Source: Hydra vulgaris (Eukaryota > Cnidaria > Hydrozoa > Anthoathecata > Hydridae). From it: a DNA stretch of 64,000 bases. Shown one piece after another: positions 24,324 to 36,892 of the stretch. Location of the stretch: positions 41,433,501-41,497,500 of the forward strand of contig NC_088934.1 of NCBI RefSeq assembly GCF_038396675.1. Reading direction: 5' to 3'. Position numbers and translations under genes: made by a program. The first letter of the stretch is position 1; every line of letters starts with the position of its first letter. Below the pieces are notes generated by a model, which was not told where the DNA came from, searched no databases, and worked only from the letters and a program-made list of their open reading frames with translations.

Positions 24324-24572
24324 AAAACAACGATTATTTTATCCGCAATAATTGCTCAATTATTTTTGATTACAGACGTCATTTTGAACTGATGACTACG
24401 GTTATACGTTATGTTGAATCAAACAGTGAGATGTTAAAACAACAGTTACTTTTTCCGCAATAATTACTCAATAATTTTTAATTAGAGGCGTCATATTGAA
24501 CTGATGACTACGATTATACGCTGAATCAAACAATGATTTCGATTATATGTTGAATCAAACAGTGAGATGTTT
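24324..24572. repeat. Tandem duplication of about 112 bp
   Basis: The first unit begins AAAACAACGATTATTTTATC (24324), the second AAAACAACAGTTACTTTTTC (24436). Both contain GTCAT-TTGAACTGATGACTAC and end AATCAAACAGTGAGATGTT. A few degenerate AATCAAACAGT copies follow to about 24640. Confidence 0.85.
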
Positions 24573-24639
24573 TATTGAATGAAAACAGTGAGATCGTGAG
24601 GTGTTTTTTTAAATCAAACAGTTAAATAGTGAGATGTTT

Positions 24640-26034
24640 GAGTCTGCAGTAGTAATAAAAGTATATTTTTAAGGTGTTGTTTATTAAACAACACTACTGG
24701 GGCATTAATAACTGAAAATTTGATTTAGCTTGAATAAATTGAATTAAAAATTTTATGTACAATTTTAAGCACAGAAATTCTGTAAATCCAGACTGGCGCC
24801 ATTTATTCATCGATTAGATTTGTGTATATCTAAGCCTGTGTTACATTATTTCCTACCTAGAATGATGAATACTGGTGGATGATACTCGTGGTTTATGTTT
24901 GTTCTTCCCTGATAATGGCTATGCAACACTACCTGCAATCTCTAAATGAGGGTACAGCTCTAAAACTTCGTTAAATGGTTTTCAGGCCAACTCTTATTGA
25001 GGTTTGAAACTCTGCAATAGATCACAAAAATACAAAAAATGCAAAAAATGCAATTTAAAAATTTCATCAACAGCTGTCAAATATTTGTCATTGTTTTAAA
25101 AATGTTGCGCATGGACTGTGGATGATTATGTTAGTGTACTTTTGATGTACATGGTCAAAACCACTAAAAAGCTCGTAGTTACAAATTTAAGTTGTTTTGC
25201 AGGACTGAGGCTACTGTATAGTTCATTGTTTAAGGTGTCATGTGCTATCCCAGCATGCATTATTTGATTCAAATTCTCTTATAATTTAAAACATAAAAAG
25301 TATAATAAAATTTTTTAGATCTTCAAAATAAATTTTTATCAGTTAAAGCACACCTTTTTCGAAACTCACCAGATTTACTTACTTGTGAGACTTGCTTACA
25401 TGTGAGATTAACTTGAACTTAAATGTTTGATTTTTAGATCTCAGTGTTGATGAATATTATCCTTTGTTGTAAAATTAAATTTAAATTATTTTACCATTCT
25501 TTTATGAGCTTCCGTTTAGGAACTCACTCATTCACCTTTATATAGTTTTATGTAGTTTATTTGTTTTCTTTTGTAATAGTACTGTACTCTTTTCAATGTT
25601 ATTTCTTATCAAAATGACCGAGCCTTTTCTCTGTAATCATCAGCCAAATGTTTTATTCATTAGTATCACTTTTTTTTCTATTTCTTTAGGTACTCCAAAA
25701 AGTCTTAAGGTCTATTGTATCTGAGAGCATCGCGGAATATCATTTAACCACCAAGTTCATGCCTCCTTTTGCTTTTTATAAAAACTGCTATATAGATGAA
25801 TATTACTTCAGAATTTTGATGTTCAGATGTGCCCAAGATTATATTACTAGTACTGATAAAGGCGAAAAAACTAACTTAGTGTAAGAAAGACAAAGGCAAC
25901 AAACTACGAATTTAGATCATATAGTATTCAAGGATTATGAATGTTGAAGCTTATTATATAAAAAACATTAAAATGTAAAACAATGGTTTTTGTTAAAGCC
26001 CTCAATGTATGCATATTTTTAAATAGATATTTTT

Positions 26035-26035
<1 letters not shown>
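24640..26035. other. AT-rich spacer with one candidate exon
   Basis: No recognised gene. The only open stretch with a splice-like border is 25690-25884, listed separately. Confidence 0.4.
25690..25884 (+). other. Candidate terminal exon, unrecognised
   Basis: After a pyrimidine-rich tract and TTTAG (25685-25689) a frame stays open for 64 codons to TAA at 25882-25884, including KFMPPFAFYKNCYIDEYYF and FRCAQDY. Composition looks coding-like for this genome, but no family is recognised and no upstream exon was found. It could be chance or a transposon scrap. Confidence 0.2.

Positions 26036-26118
<83 letters not shown>
26036..26118. repeat. (TA)n microsatellite, interrupted
   Basis: About 80 bp of TA with one TAT-TAT interruption, continuing into AT-rich short palindromes to 26170. 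Confidence 0.9.
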
Positions 26119-26170
26119 TTAATAATAAATTATAATATATAATTATATATATATATATAAATATATAAAT

Positions 26171-26940
26171 TATAAATTAAACAACTTAAACTTATTTGTA
26201 TACTTTAAAACCTATTTGTATATAAAAGTAAAATTAATAACAATTTATTAACAGTTAAAGAAAAATTTAAAGATTGAGATTAGATTAGTGATAAAACCGT
26301 AACTATGTTAATGAAGAAAACGTTGATGCATTCTGTGACATCTTATATAACTGAATTTTAGTTTACAAGTATCATTTAAAATTGGATATGTTAAAATCCA
26401 TGAGTAATAACATCTATTTCAATATATATTTAAACTGTTTTTTTGTGCTACTTTTTATATTTTTATTTTGGTCTACAATTATAAATTAAGAATATAACTA
26501 ATTTTGAATTTGATACAAAAGGTCAATGTAGTTATTATCTGAAAAAAAGTTTTTCAGAGATAGTCTATCCCAGCAATCTTTACATGCAAGGTCTATGTAT
26601 ATGCGTAAAAGTTTGTACAATTTATAAATCTTTTCAATTTTTTATTAAGAAACTTTATTTTATTGTTTCAATTCATAAAATTGCTTAAATAATGAAATAA
26701 AAAGATTTTATATCAGAAAAAAAATAAAAGTTTAATAAAACACTGTTAGTGTAGCTACACCTTTAAATAAGAATATATTTTAGTGATATAAAGGAATTGG
26801 GAAAACTTTTAAAATAATAAAACATAAACTTTAAATCAATTAATAAGTTTAAACAAAGAAATAACGACAAAAGTGTTAATGAATAACTGTCAATTTAACA
26901 AGACAACTTTAAAATTTTCTTTGTTTGATTTGTCGTTATA
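26171..26940. other. AT-rich spacer
   Basis: Nothing gene-like. TTTCTTTGTTTGATTTGTCGTTATA at about 26918-26940 is followed by a second TTCTTTGTTTGATTT copy at 26950, next to the end of the P-like pseudogene. Confidence 0.4.
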
Positions 26941-26943
26941 TTA

Positions 26944-29319
26944 TATAGATTCTTTGTTTGATTTTGGTGCGGAAAATTTGCAGTGGTTTTTGATAAAAGT
27001 ATTTGACAGTATATTACCATGATTTTGTTTCCATTTCAAAAGAGTAATTCTCCGATATGAGCATAAAAATGTTGCACAGGGATGTCCAACAAACTTTATC
27101 TCTAATATTGTTAATAGAACAAATGAGAAAAAAACCAATTGAACACTATAATCAAAAGGAACTTTTAACCCACCTCAATTGACTGATTTTAGATATTGAC
27201 CAAGCTTTTCAAAATAAATTATTGCTTTTGTTAAAAGTTCATTTTCGTTTAGCAAATCTTCACTACGAAACACATTCGGCAATATAAACAATATACACCT
27301 TTGATTGAACAGTTATACTTTTTTCTAGTGTTGGTAAATTATTAAAGACCGCAGCTGAAGATTCGTCAAGTAGAAATCGACAAAATAGGCATGAGTGTTC
27401 TGCATCAAGAGTTGACTCATTAATGTTATATGACAACAAAAGTGAAGTTTTAAAATATTGAACTTTACAATTATATGTAAGACACTTAAAAAATATGTAA
27501 AACCAGATCCTTGTCTTAACTTGCTGAATTCCCTTTCAAGTGGGTCTGTATTAAATTTACAGAATATAACAAATTCGTGTGTTTCTCTTGATAATGTTTT
27601 TATCAGCTTAACAATTTCTCTACATGTATGATTTACGGAATGCCCTGTAAAATGCCCCGCTTTGTTTTATGTGTTAACTACTTTATACGTTTTGGGATGA
27701 TAAAGTAGAGCGCTATATGTTTTTTCAGAAAACACTTTTAGACAGGTAGAAACAAATTTAATATGACTCAGTTGGACAGAAACTTCATTCTAATCAGAAA
27801 GTTTTATTAGACAATTAGATTCATCTTCAAAAAGTTTTATTAAATGACTCGAATAGGCTGCTTTCTTAACACCATTTTCATAAAAAACTAGTTTTTTTTT
27901 TCTTTTTCTATGAGCGAAATGTTTCGGATGTTTTTGATGAAGTGGACAAAGTCAAACAACAACAAAAATTCCATTGGTGGTTAACCAAGGTTTTTCAGGA
28001 AATGTGTCAAATTTTTAAAATAATGCTTGATTAGTTTGATTTCAATCATATATAATTACCTTTGTATTGCCATTAGACTATTTAACTGCTTCTACAGTCA
28101 AATGAATTTGATCATATAAAAATTGAGAACTTAATTTGTTTATAGGTAACATTTTCAAAAGAATTTTAGGTCCACTAAATATACAAGTTATCATGACACC
28201 GAAAACAGTTTTTGAATGAGAATCTGGGTTATCTAATGCTTTTCCAAAAAGAGCACTTTCATAATACAAAAGCATTTTTGTTAACACAAACCTCATTGTG
28301 GAGAATAATACAAGTTTTTTGATCATCACATAAATTATCAAAAACTTTAAAAAAAACAAATTATCATCAGATTTTGATACTTTTGAAGTATCAAAATCTG
28401 ATGTCAATGCGTGTCAATGTTCGAATAAAAGGTAGTTTAAAATCACTATCCAATTTTTTATAAAGTTTACGAGGGTTAGCAAAATACTCAAATGCTCTGA
28501 TGATTACACTAAGACTATACATACTTGTGTTCAGGGAATCAATTTGCTCATTCATTACTATTTCTTCACTGTTTGGTTTCAAAACGTTCAGATATCGAAA
28601 GATTTCTTCAAATTTAGACCATGTGTTAACAACATTAGACACATTAGTATGTACTTTTCTTTTCACACCATTGAAATATGATTCAAACTTTAAATAGCTA
28701 TGAAATTTAATGAGAAATTTTGGTGTTGCATAATTAATAAAGTCTGTGGATTGTACAGAAAGTTTACTATCTGAAATGAAATTGCGTTTTTAATTTAACA
28801 ATGTATCACAAAAAAAGTCGTAGTTAAAATTAGCTTGTGCTAAAAATTTTGGCTAGAGGATAATGCACGTTTAGTTAATATTAAAGAGAGTATAGATGTT
28901 GCTTTTTGACTTAAAAGAACATTGGACCAAATTGATGGTGGATTTTTTGCTCTTTCTCTTTCTTTTACTTTAACATTTTTAAAATTTTTGGGCCAGTGTA
29001 GTTCACAGCCTACAGTGTTGCTTGTCACTTTTAAATATGGATTAGAAATGAATTTTATCCAAAATTTTTTCTCTTCTTCGTCTCTTGGAAATCTATAAAC
29101 TGACATTTTAGATTCGTTTGATTTTTTTTCTCTAATAAGTAATTCGTTAAACAGCCATTCGTAGAACAGCCATTTGTAGAACAGCCACTCGTAGAACAGC
29201 CATTCGTAGAACAGCCATTCGTAGAACAGCCATTCGTAGAACAGCCATTCGTAGAACAGCCATTCGTAGAACAGCCATTCGTAGAACAGCCATTCGTAGA
29301 ACAGCCATAAACACATCAT
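26944..29319 (-). pseudogene. THAP / P-element-type (THAP9-like) transposase, decayed
   Basis: Read from 29319 leftward. A remnant THAP finger has SVYRFPRDEEEKKFWIKF, NTVGCELHWPKNF (the C-x-x-H half) and PPSIW. Then follow YSLSVIIRAFEYFANPRKLY, KKLDSDFKLPFIRTLTRI (28391-28666) and the P-transposase core: YYESALFGKALDN, TVFGVMITCIFSGPKILLKM, FLYDQIHLTVEAVK (28078-28407). Farther left are scraps ending CATFLCSYRRITLLKWKQNH (26941-27138). These are the Tnp_P_element blocks of THAP9-like proteins. Several frameshifts and stops interrupt them. The first Cys pair of the THAP domain is missing; in its place is an array of 15-bp units. It is dead, and no terminal repeats were identified. Confidence 0.75.
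29149..29308. repeat. 15-bp minisatellite encoding LFYEW on the minus strand
   Basis: About 10.7 units of AACAGCCATTCGTAG, nearly identical, in frame with the THAP remnant. Read on the minus strand it gives repeated L-F-Y-E-W. Confidence 0.95.
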
Positions 29320-29689
29320 TTTTTCACTACTGATTTAACAGAGTAAGTAAAGTAGAAACATAAAAGAATCAAACCGAATTTTTTAATCCTTCTTGTCCTT
29401 TTTATAGAAGTTAATAACAGCCCCCACATTTTTTTCAAAATTTTGCGTTTCACGGCCTGTTACTTAAAAATCGTCATAGTTCCGTTACATCCCAAATGAT
29501 CTTTTACTAAAATACAAGTTATTTATCAGTTTATAGCGTATTACGTAAAAACAATATCAATAACAAAGAAAACCAGGCTGTTCAATTAAAAAAATAGATT
29601 TACCTTACTAATTGAACTAAACATTTAACGGCGAGCGACATTCGGGTTTGCCCAAGTGTTGTTCACTGTTTCAATCCGCTAATAGAAAT

Positions 29690-30960
29690 CTTTGTTTCAT
29701 AAATGAACTCTAAAACTTAGTATAAGGTTGATTTTATAAAAATTTAATGCACCAAGTATACGCTGAAGAGGATATCAAGGTACAGTTTTATCAGCTTCAA
29801 ATATTATTCTGTACGCATGTTTTTGTTCAATGCACATCTTCTTTAATTTTGTATAATTTGTACTTGCCCATGTAATAATACAATAAATCTCAATGAATAA
29901 ACAGAAATAAAATGTTTAGAAAGATTTATTGTTTTGATATGTTTTAGTTCTAGATATTATGTAAGCACCAGCAAATTTTGTTGAACGTCACCAACCAAAC
30001 TCGAATTGCTAATATTCGTTGGTTACGAAACTAACATTCGTTACAAAGTTTAACAAATAGTTTAATGTTAATGATTATTAAGTTTTTAATTATTAGCTTA
30101 ACTATTCGTTTTATGTTGATGATTATTAGATTTGGCTGTTTAATGGGAATACTTTTTGGTTTATTTACTTTATGGAATAAAATAAATTTCGTTTTATCTG
30201 CATTTAGAGAACTTTAATTACTTATAAAACTTTATTAAACTGTTTGTTAGCTGTTTCAAAAGGTGTTTTAATATCTCGGTGGAAATAAAAAAGATTGAAA
30301 TCATCTTCAAAAAGGATACAACTTAGTATGTCTAATGCTAAAATTAAATCATTTATGTACTCTAGAAATAATAACGGTCCCAAAATAGAGTCTTAGGGAA
30401 CCCAACAAGACACGCCATACTTGAAATGTTTGTTTTTGCCCAAGGTGTGTAAATCGCTTTCTATCGGTCAAATAACCTTTAAACCAGAGTAAGATATTGT
30501 TTTTACTCTGAAATAATCTAGTTAATGCGGTTTACAGTATCAAAAGCTTTTGACAGATCAAGAAAATCTTCTTGTCTTAAAAAGTTTGATGTTAAGTAGT
30601 TAGTACATTAATGCGTTTGTTATTTTATAGACCATTTTAACCATTGCATTATTCTGTTAAACTTTTTTTTGAACCCAAACTGTTTTGAAATTATTTCTTT
30701 TAATAAATGAGTAACTTTTATAATTCTAAAAATTGTCAGGTCAAGTTTGTTTTTGGGCTTTACTTGATACAAGTTTTAAAAAGATATAAGGATTTAATTT
30801 TCAAACTACTTAGTTGATAAATGTCAAGGGATTCATTTCGAATAAAGGAGGTTTGTTATAAGTATACCGACTTTTAAAGTTTACTAAACGTGCTGGATTT
30901 CGTACAAATATCGCAATTGCAGCAATTGTGATATTTGCTTAATTTGCATGGCATTGGATA
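29690..30960 (-). pseudogene. Non-LTR retrotransposon reverse transcriptase fragment A (CR1/Jockey-like)
   Basis: Minus-strand pieces from right to left: SFKGYLTDRK-like text with WFKGYLTDRKRFTHLG (about 30440-30490); a degraded PQGSILGP block at about 30370-30400; YINDLILALDILSCILFEDDFN at about 30280-30345, which is the palm motif but with FADD changed to FEDD; SLNADKTKFILFHKVNK near 30190; and KHAYRIIFEADK near 29820. This is the thumb/palm half of a CR1/Jockey-type RT. Frame slips are frequent. The 5' endonuclease half is absent. Confidence 0.65.
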
Positions 30961-31029
30961 AGTGTGCGATAAAGTTGAACTTATGCCTATTTACAAAATA
31001 TTTTGTTTTTTATAATATTTCAATATTTT

Positions 31030-31620
31030 TTACAACTACGTTGTGAAGGTTTCAATATGATTTTTCTTTTAGAGATTTTCATCAATGAGTGTATTAAAAC
31101 AAATTAAAATTTTTTATTTTTTTATTTGAATATCGTCAATATATATTAGAGGCATATTCTTTCGCATAAATTTTGTTTGGGAAATGGACCCTACCATTTA
31201 GTTTTTTCTATGTTACTTGAAAACATTACTATCACTAAATTTGAGGCATTATAAAAATAATAAAATAAATGAAAAAAGAAAGTGATCTTCGTCAGGACCC
31301 TTGGGGGATACCACATACTTAATCTAGCAAACTTATAGAGGAGGAAACATCAATTTGCACAAACTGTTTACGATTGATTTAAATATTAGCAATTTTAAAA
31401 ACTATTATTTTTTGAAAATTACAACTGATTCCATAACTTTTAATCTTTTTTATAAGAACCTCATGCTCTATTGTATAAGTAATTTGTTGCTATAAAAAAT
31501 GCAGATATTTTTTGTCACCTAGTTCAATCCTTTTTTACCGACACATTTTTTTTGGCTGCAGGCTCAATAAATTTTTAAATTCTAAAATAACCATCTTTGA
31601 TTCCAAATATCCAGGCAATA
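31030..31620 (-). pseudogene. Non-LTR reverse transcriptase fragment B
   Basis: Minus-strand text with NRKQFVQID, then VCGIPQGS (31290-31320), the G-x-P-Q-G-S block of the RT palm, and downstream NASNLVIVMFSSN where F-A-D-D would be expected. Slips separate the blocks. It differs in sequence from fragment A just to the left, so it is a separate insertion. Confidence 0.55.
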
Positions 31621-32440
31621 TCTTTATATCTTTAGTTATTTTTTAAATATGTTTGATAAGATGCCACCGCTAAGAAGAACCGGCGATTAGCGTTTCAGTA
31701 AAACAAATAGCGAGTAGTAATTCGTTAAACTTAGGTACCGAAGTTACACGAATTACTAGTACGAAGTTTTTTTTTTTTATTTGTAATATTTTCGTTTCAA
31801 TTATATGACCTAGATACTAAGATAACAACAAAAACTAATTAAAATCCAGCTTAAGAAAATGGAGAAAAAAAAAGTTTTTTTAATTTTTTTTTAATATTAT
31901 TAATTACGTATTTTGCCTATAAAAGAAAAGTGTTACAAAAATACAATTATATAAATACATGGCTGGGGCAAGAAGAAGATAAATTTGGTCTTATCGCCAA
32001 ACAACTTCAATAAAAATTTCAATAATAAAAAAAAAACAAAAAACAACGTAACTGCTTTAAAACACAAGACACATTTTACGCTATATAACAGTGTCATATA
32101 TCCAAAAGTATATATATACATATATAAAAGAATTTTAATACTATTTTTTTAAAGTTTTTTTATTTTTAAAAAGTTTTAATAAAAGATTTGTTATAATTGT
32201 TATATGTCAATTAGTCAAAAGTTATAAAAAGCTATAAAAAAAGGTGTCCTGAACATAAAAATATAATTCTGGTATTATTGTCAAAAAATAACAATTCATG
32301 ATTGTTTTAAAGTTTCTTTTCAAATATTGTCTTGGCTTTAAGCAAATGATTAAAATAATAAATTCCATAAATGAAAATATTCTAATAATCATTATTAACC
32401 TCGTGAAGGTAAGCCGGAGCCGTCAATCAAAAGTTTTTAA
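31621..32440. other. AT-rich spacer
   Basis: No gene recognised. The Phe-rich minus-strand frame at 31933-32121 arises from A/T runs. Confidence 0.4.
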
Positions 32441-32561
32441 CAAGTCACAATATTTGTAACATGTTTTTGGCAAGTCACAACAATTGCAGTACTTTTTTTG
32501 TCAAGTCACAACACTTGCAGTATGGTAATGGCAAGTCACAACACTTGCAGTACTTTTTTTG
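32441..32561. repeat. 30-31-bp tandem array
   Basis: Four units start at 32441, 32471, 32502 and 32532, each beginning CAAGTCACAA and most containing TTGCAGTA. Confidence 0.9.
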
Positions 32562-32691
32562 AGCAGAATAAAATATCGCAATATATGAAACTATAATAAA
32601 CTGTTTATTTAATTTAAAAATATTATTATCGTAAAAAAAATAATTTTTCTACAAACTTTAAAATTTAAAACAGGTGAAAGCTATATCTTTG

Positions 32692-33990
32692 TGGTGTTAT
32701 CAAAATAATAAAATTGCAACTCTTCAGAAACAACATCAGCAGCAAGCTGTAACTTTTTTATGCAATGGTCAAGAACTTCAATATCAGTTTCATCATCTTT
32801 CTAATAAGAAATGGTGTATATAAAGTATACAGGTTTTTTCTTTCATTATCTTTTTCTATTATACAAAACACATTTATACAAAAATATACAGTTATGCAAA
32901 ACACGTTTGCATGTGTTTTGATAGTACCATTTATGGTATAGCTTTTTCCTGAGAATTCTCCTTAACACGACATCATCTAAATCATATAGTTGATTGTTGG
33001 ACAAGTGTTTGTATAAGTTTTTAATTTCATTAAGACTCAGTTTTAATAGCTTGCTCACTAATTTTCTTTTATCTTTTTCATCCATTTTTTTGCGCTCAGA
33101 GGCTCGTCTTTGGGAAATCTCAGCTCGAATATTACCATGATGCAGTCGATTTCTAAATCTACTTCTATGTGCTACATTAATTGGCTATTAAACTACCTTT
33201 TCTCTCAAACTTAAGTCTAAACTGTCTAGATAAGTCTTTTTTTTTTGTTTTAATTTGCAAGAGATATAGCAAATTGTTGCATTAAGGAAACATACTTTGG
33301 CATCACTAAACATACTTAATAATTCCTGACTATTTATAATACCTCACACTGTATACTCTGAAGCTTGCACTAACTGTCTCCTCTTAAAATGTGTCTGTAA
33401 CAGTTAGTGAAAAAATATCTATTATATTGTCTATTTAAAATATCCTCCACTGTAATAAGACATGCAGAAGTCATTTATCAAGAAGTTCTTCATCAATAGA
33501 GCATAAATTTATTACTGGTTCTAAAATGTTTGGCTTAATCAATTTTTATAAAAATCAGTCTGTCTGCAAAACAACCCTGCTGGATTGGATTTGCAAGCTT
33601 GAGCTTTTTGAATAACATTTTTCACAAACTGAATACCAGCAACATGGTCAAAAGTTGCATGCTCTGACGTTATATAAAACATTTTCATCGATGGTCAAGT
33701 AAAAAGTTTCCCAAATACTGAGAGCACACACATTTGTTTGATTGCAGTTGTACTAAAAAATACTTTTCGAAGAGTTCTTGTAAACATTTACACTTTACTG
33801 TTCCAGTTGTAAGATATTGTTTAAAGTGGCTGCAATTCCTAATTAAAATAATACAAGTACGGAAAAGAACACAAAGCTGGTTTCAATAATACCTTGGAAT
33901 ACTACCTCGTGGTAATTTGTTATTGTCTAAAAAATTTGTAAAACCTGGTGGATTACCTTTTACAACTTAATATCTCATTTTGCTTATAGC
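32692..33990 (-). pseudogene. Unrecognised multi-exon gene remnant
   Basis: Several minus-strand blocks look coding and share one orientation. Near 33700-33990 there is HFKQYLTTGT, then in other frames DGNVLYIT-like and SEHATFDHVAGIQFVKNVIQ (about 33610-33680) and KAQACKSNPAG. At 33205-33245 there is LSRQFRLKFERKGS. The frame 32846-33170 gives NVAHRSRFRNRLHHGNIRAE, MDEKDKRKLVSKLLKLSL and LRRILRKKLYHKWYYQN. After an intron-like gap with acceptor TTATTAG, an exon at about 32692-32809 gives DDETDIEVLDHCIKKLQLAA and DVVSEELQFYYFDN. The blocks form a plausible order, but I do not know the family; it may be transposon-derived. Stops and slips make it a likely pseudogene. Confidence 0.35.
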
Positions 33991-34980
33991 CAGAATAATC
34001 AAGGTTGCCATGCAGTTATTTCCATATAATTTGCAACTCTCATTGATGGCAACTTCAAGATGTACATGAAATAAAAATATGTAGTTATACATATTTATTA
34101 TAAACATCTATTTATTTATTAAATAAAAATATGTAATTATACTTATTTATAGAAATAGAAAATATGAGTAAGTATTGTATAAAAAATATTTAATATACAA
34201 TATTTAAATTACAATACATATTTTTTATTTAATTAAACTATAAATGGTATGTACAGATGATCTTGAGGTTTATTTGTTGTTGCATTTCCTAAAAGCAACA
34301 ACCAGGAAATTTAGGATCATCTTTAGCTAAGATAAAGTTTACATTTATTAACTTAAACTAAAATTTAAAATAATACAAGGAAACATTTGAAATAGTTAAT
34401 TGACTTTATATTAAAATAAATTTCAAAATTTTCATATTTTAAACAAGATATGAATTAAATAGCACTTTAAACCTTCAGTTACTCGACTTTCCAATTTTTT
34501 TTCATTTAATCTAAATAGAGTGCCTGTGACAAATAGAAATTCAGTGAAGTATGGCAAATGCCTAAATGAAAAATTAAAATGAAAGATAAGTTAGAAAAGG
34601 ATTCGTCCATAATTTCGACATTATGTTCATCCAAATAGTACAACAAAAGTACAACCAAATTTTTGACAGTAATTAACACAGCGATAAAACTAATCAATAT
34701 ATTTATAAACCACACAGTAATAAAGTTCAACTATTCTAGTTTTTAAAATTACTTGATATTTGTACTTGTATTTCACATGTAATAATCTTTAAAAACATAT
34801 TGATATGAAAATATGTTGATATGAAATTCTAAAAAGGTTTTCAACAAATTTCTTCCACACGCAAACTCAAAACAAACTTAAGAAACGTGGCATAGAATTT
34901 TGGCACAAAATTTGGTTTTGACAGCACACCCCTATTTAAACTCTCTGCATATCCAGAAAATTTAGAAACCAAATGCCAAT
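33991..34980. other. AT-rich spacer
   Basis: No gene recognised. The minus frame 34506-34730 is hydrophobic from T/A richness and has no family signature. Confidence 0.4.
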
Positions 34981-34984
34981 TAAG

Positions 34985-35345
34985 AAAAAAAATCTTTAAG
35001 TTTGAGAAAAGCTCATAAAATAAAAATAAACAAAAACAAAATCGAAAAAACTATTCAACAAACAAAACATGCCATTAGAATAATACCAAGCGCAGAGCGA
35101 CTCTCACATCCACAACTACTATTTATTATTCTAATAAATTCTGAACGTTCACCAATAAATATGAAAATCGAACTTTTATGCACGAAATTAATAACGATAC
35201 AATCTAAAATAATTTTAAAATGCTATTTGAAAAACAGAGCACAAATATCATGCTAGATATGTAAATAATAATTATATTCATGCTAAAGCACTTTTTACCA
35301 AGTTTTTTCACCAAGTTTTCTATCACACTTTTTAGCAAGTTTTTT
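34985..35345 (+). pseudogene. Non-LTR reverse transcriptase, C-terminal fragment
   Basis: The + frame gives KIEKTIQQTKHAIRIIPSAE, then LSHPQLLF. The Q-x-K-H-A-I-R-I-I motif marks the thumb/C-terminal region of CR1-like reverse transcriptases, as in fragment A. After one slip the text continues KTEHKYHARYVNNNYIHAKA. About 100 residues remain. Confidence 0.6.
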
Positions 35346-36892
35346 TATCAAGATTTCTATCACGTTAGACACTTTTAACTATAAAGTATAACAATCATAA
35401 ACAGCACCAAAACGCTTGCAAACATAAATAGTTTCAAATCAAAACTAAAATAAATATTTTCAATAACCAAAACATCAAAGAAATACCCAGTGGTATCCAA
35501 AATATTATATTGCATATATTTTTTTTATATACAAAGACTTCTTAGCACTATTTTCTTAATCGTATTAGCTAAAAACAGTTTTTAAATAATTTCAAATTTT
35601 TTTATTTTGCTTAGTGTTCATTTATTATTGAAAATCCATGTTGGAGTTCATTATCTTTATTTTTCCAATTTGTTTGTATTATATTTAATGACATCTTTTA
35701 CGGGGACGAATTAAGAGGCAAGAATTTTTATGATTGAGAACTGGCATAAGTGCAACTGGCGTAAGTGCGAACTGGCTTAAGTGCGAGTTGACATAAGTGC
35801 GAACTGACATAAGTGCAAAGCAGTTATGTCAGTTTGAAAGAAATTAATTTTATTGCCTTTTGATAAAATTGCTTGAAGGTTTTCTTACCCATTTCAATAA
35901 TTAATACTATCACGAAATTCATTGTCAACAATTTAATTTATATTAAAAATTATTTGTTTCCGGTTTCTTTGTAATAATTTTAAAGCCATTGATTAACTAA
36001 TACTGTACAATACTATGAGGGACAAAAAATATTCTAACAAACAGTATTAAGAATGTTTTCAAAAAAAAAACTCTACCATCTAGCTAAAAATATAGCGATA
36101 TATGCTATTAAAAAACATAATTTAGGATTTCAAACTTTCCTTGTTTTTAGAATGTAACCCTTATAAAATTAAATAAATTTGGGTTGCTTTTTTTAAGTAT
36201 GTGTTTGAAAAAATTGGCAGAGTGAATCAATAAAACAAAAGACCTTTTCATGTGCATTTTAATATACCAGTTTTAAACCTAGGAATTATGTTTATGGAAT
36301 TATTAATGTTAAAATCTCCCTTCTAACATTCGCGTCCTATTAATAAACAAATTGCTTATTTAAATAATTCAACAAATGAAATTTATAATTTTATGATTCA
36401 CAAAATAACAATAAATGAAAAAAAGTTAATCAACAGTTTTTAAAATTAAATGTTTTTTCCATAGAAAGTATTATCATGAGAATTTAAAGCGTGATAACAA
36501 TGTTATTTCGGAATGTTCTATAATATAAAGATATACTCACTACTTAGAAAAATCTTAACACTTGAATCATTTTAGTTATTAATTCACTTAATTCCTTTAA
36601 CAAGTATATAGCTATGCATAATACAAAAATTAATCAAAAAAAAAAGAAGTAACAAAAGTCTTAAAATAATTAACAAATAAGTTTCTCTAGAAATATCAAT
36701 ATGCAGTTTAAAATAAAACAAATCTCCGTTCTATGTGAATCAAGACTAATAAATTAATAGATTTAGTATATAACATATAATACTCAGTAAACAAAGAAGT
36801 ACTTTAAATAAACTGCTTATAATAAGTAAAACAGTCATGTTATGTATTCAAATATAATCAAAACTAAAAAGGTTAACTAATTCTATTTTTCT
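35346..36892. other. AT-rich spacer with one small tandem array
   Basis: Apart from the 16-bp array at 35741-35819, no gene or element recognised. Confidence 0.4.
35741..35819. repeat. 16-bp tandem array (CTGGCGTAAGTGCGAA)
   Basis: Five units, 15-16 bp each, core CTG-C-TAAGTGCGA. Confidence 0.9.

Noticed and set aside
31933..32121. Phe/Leu-rich minus-strand frame
   Set aside because: Produced by A-runs and (TA) tracts.
32441..32561. Regularly spaced repeats that might suggest CRISPR (also 35741 and 21881)
   Set aside because: Units are simple tandem repeats without unique spacers, in a eukaryotic genome with no cas genes.
34506..34730. Hydrophobic minus-strand frame as a membrane protein
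   Set aside because: Short, AT-run driven, no start context or family; similar hydrophobic frames are common in such DNA.
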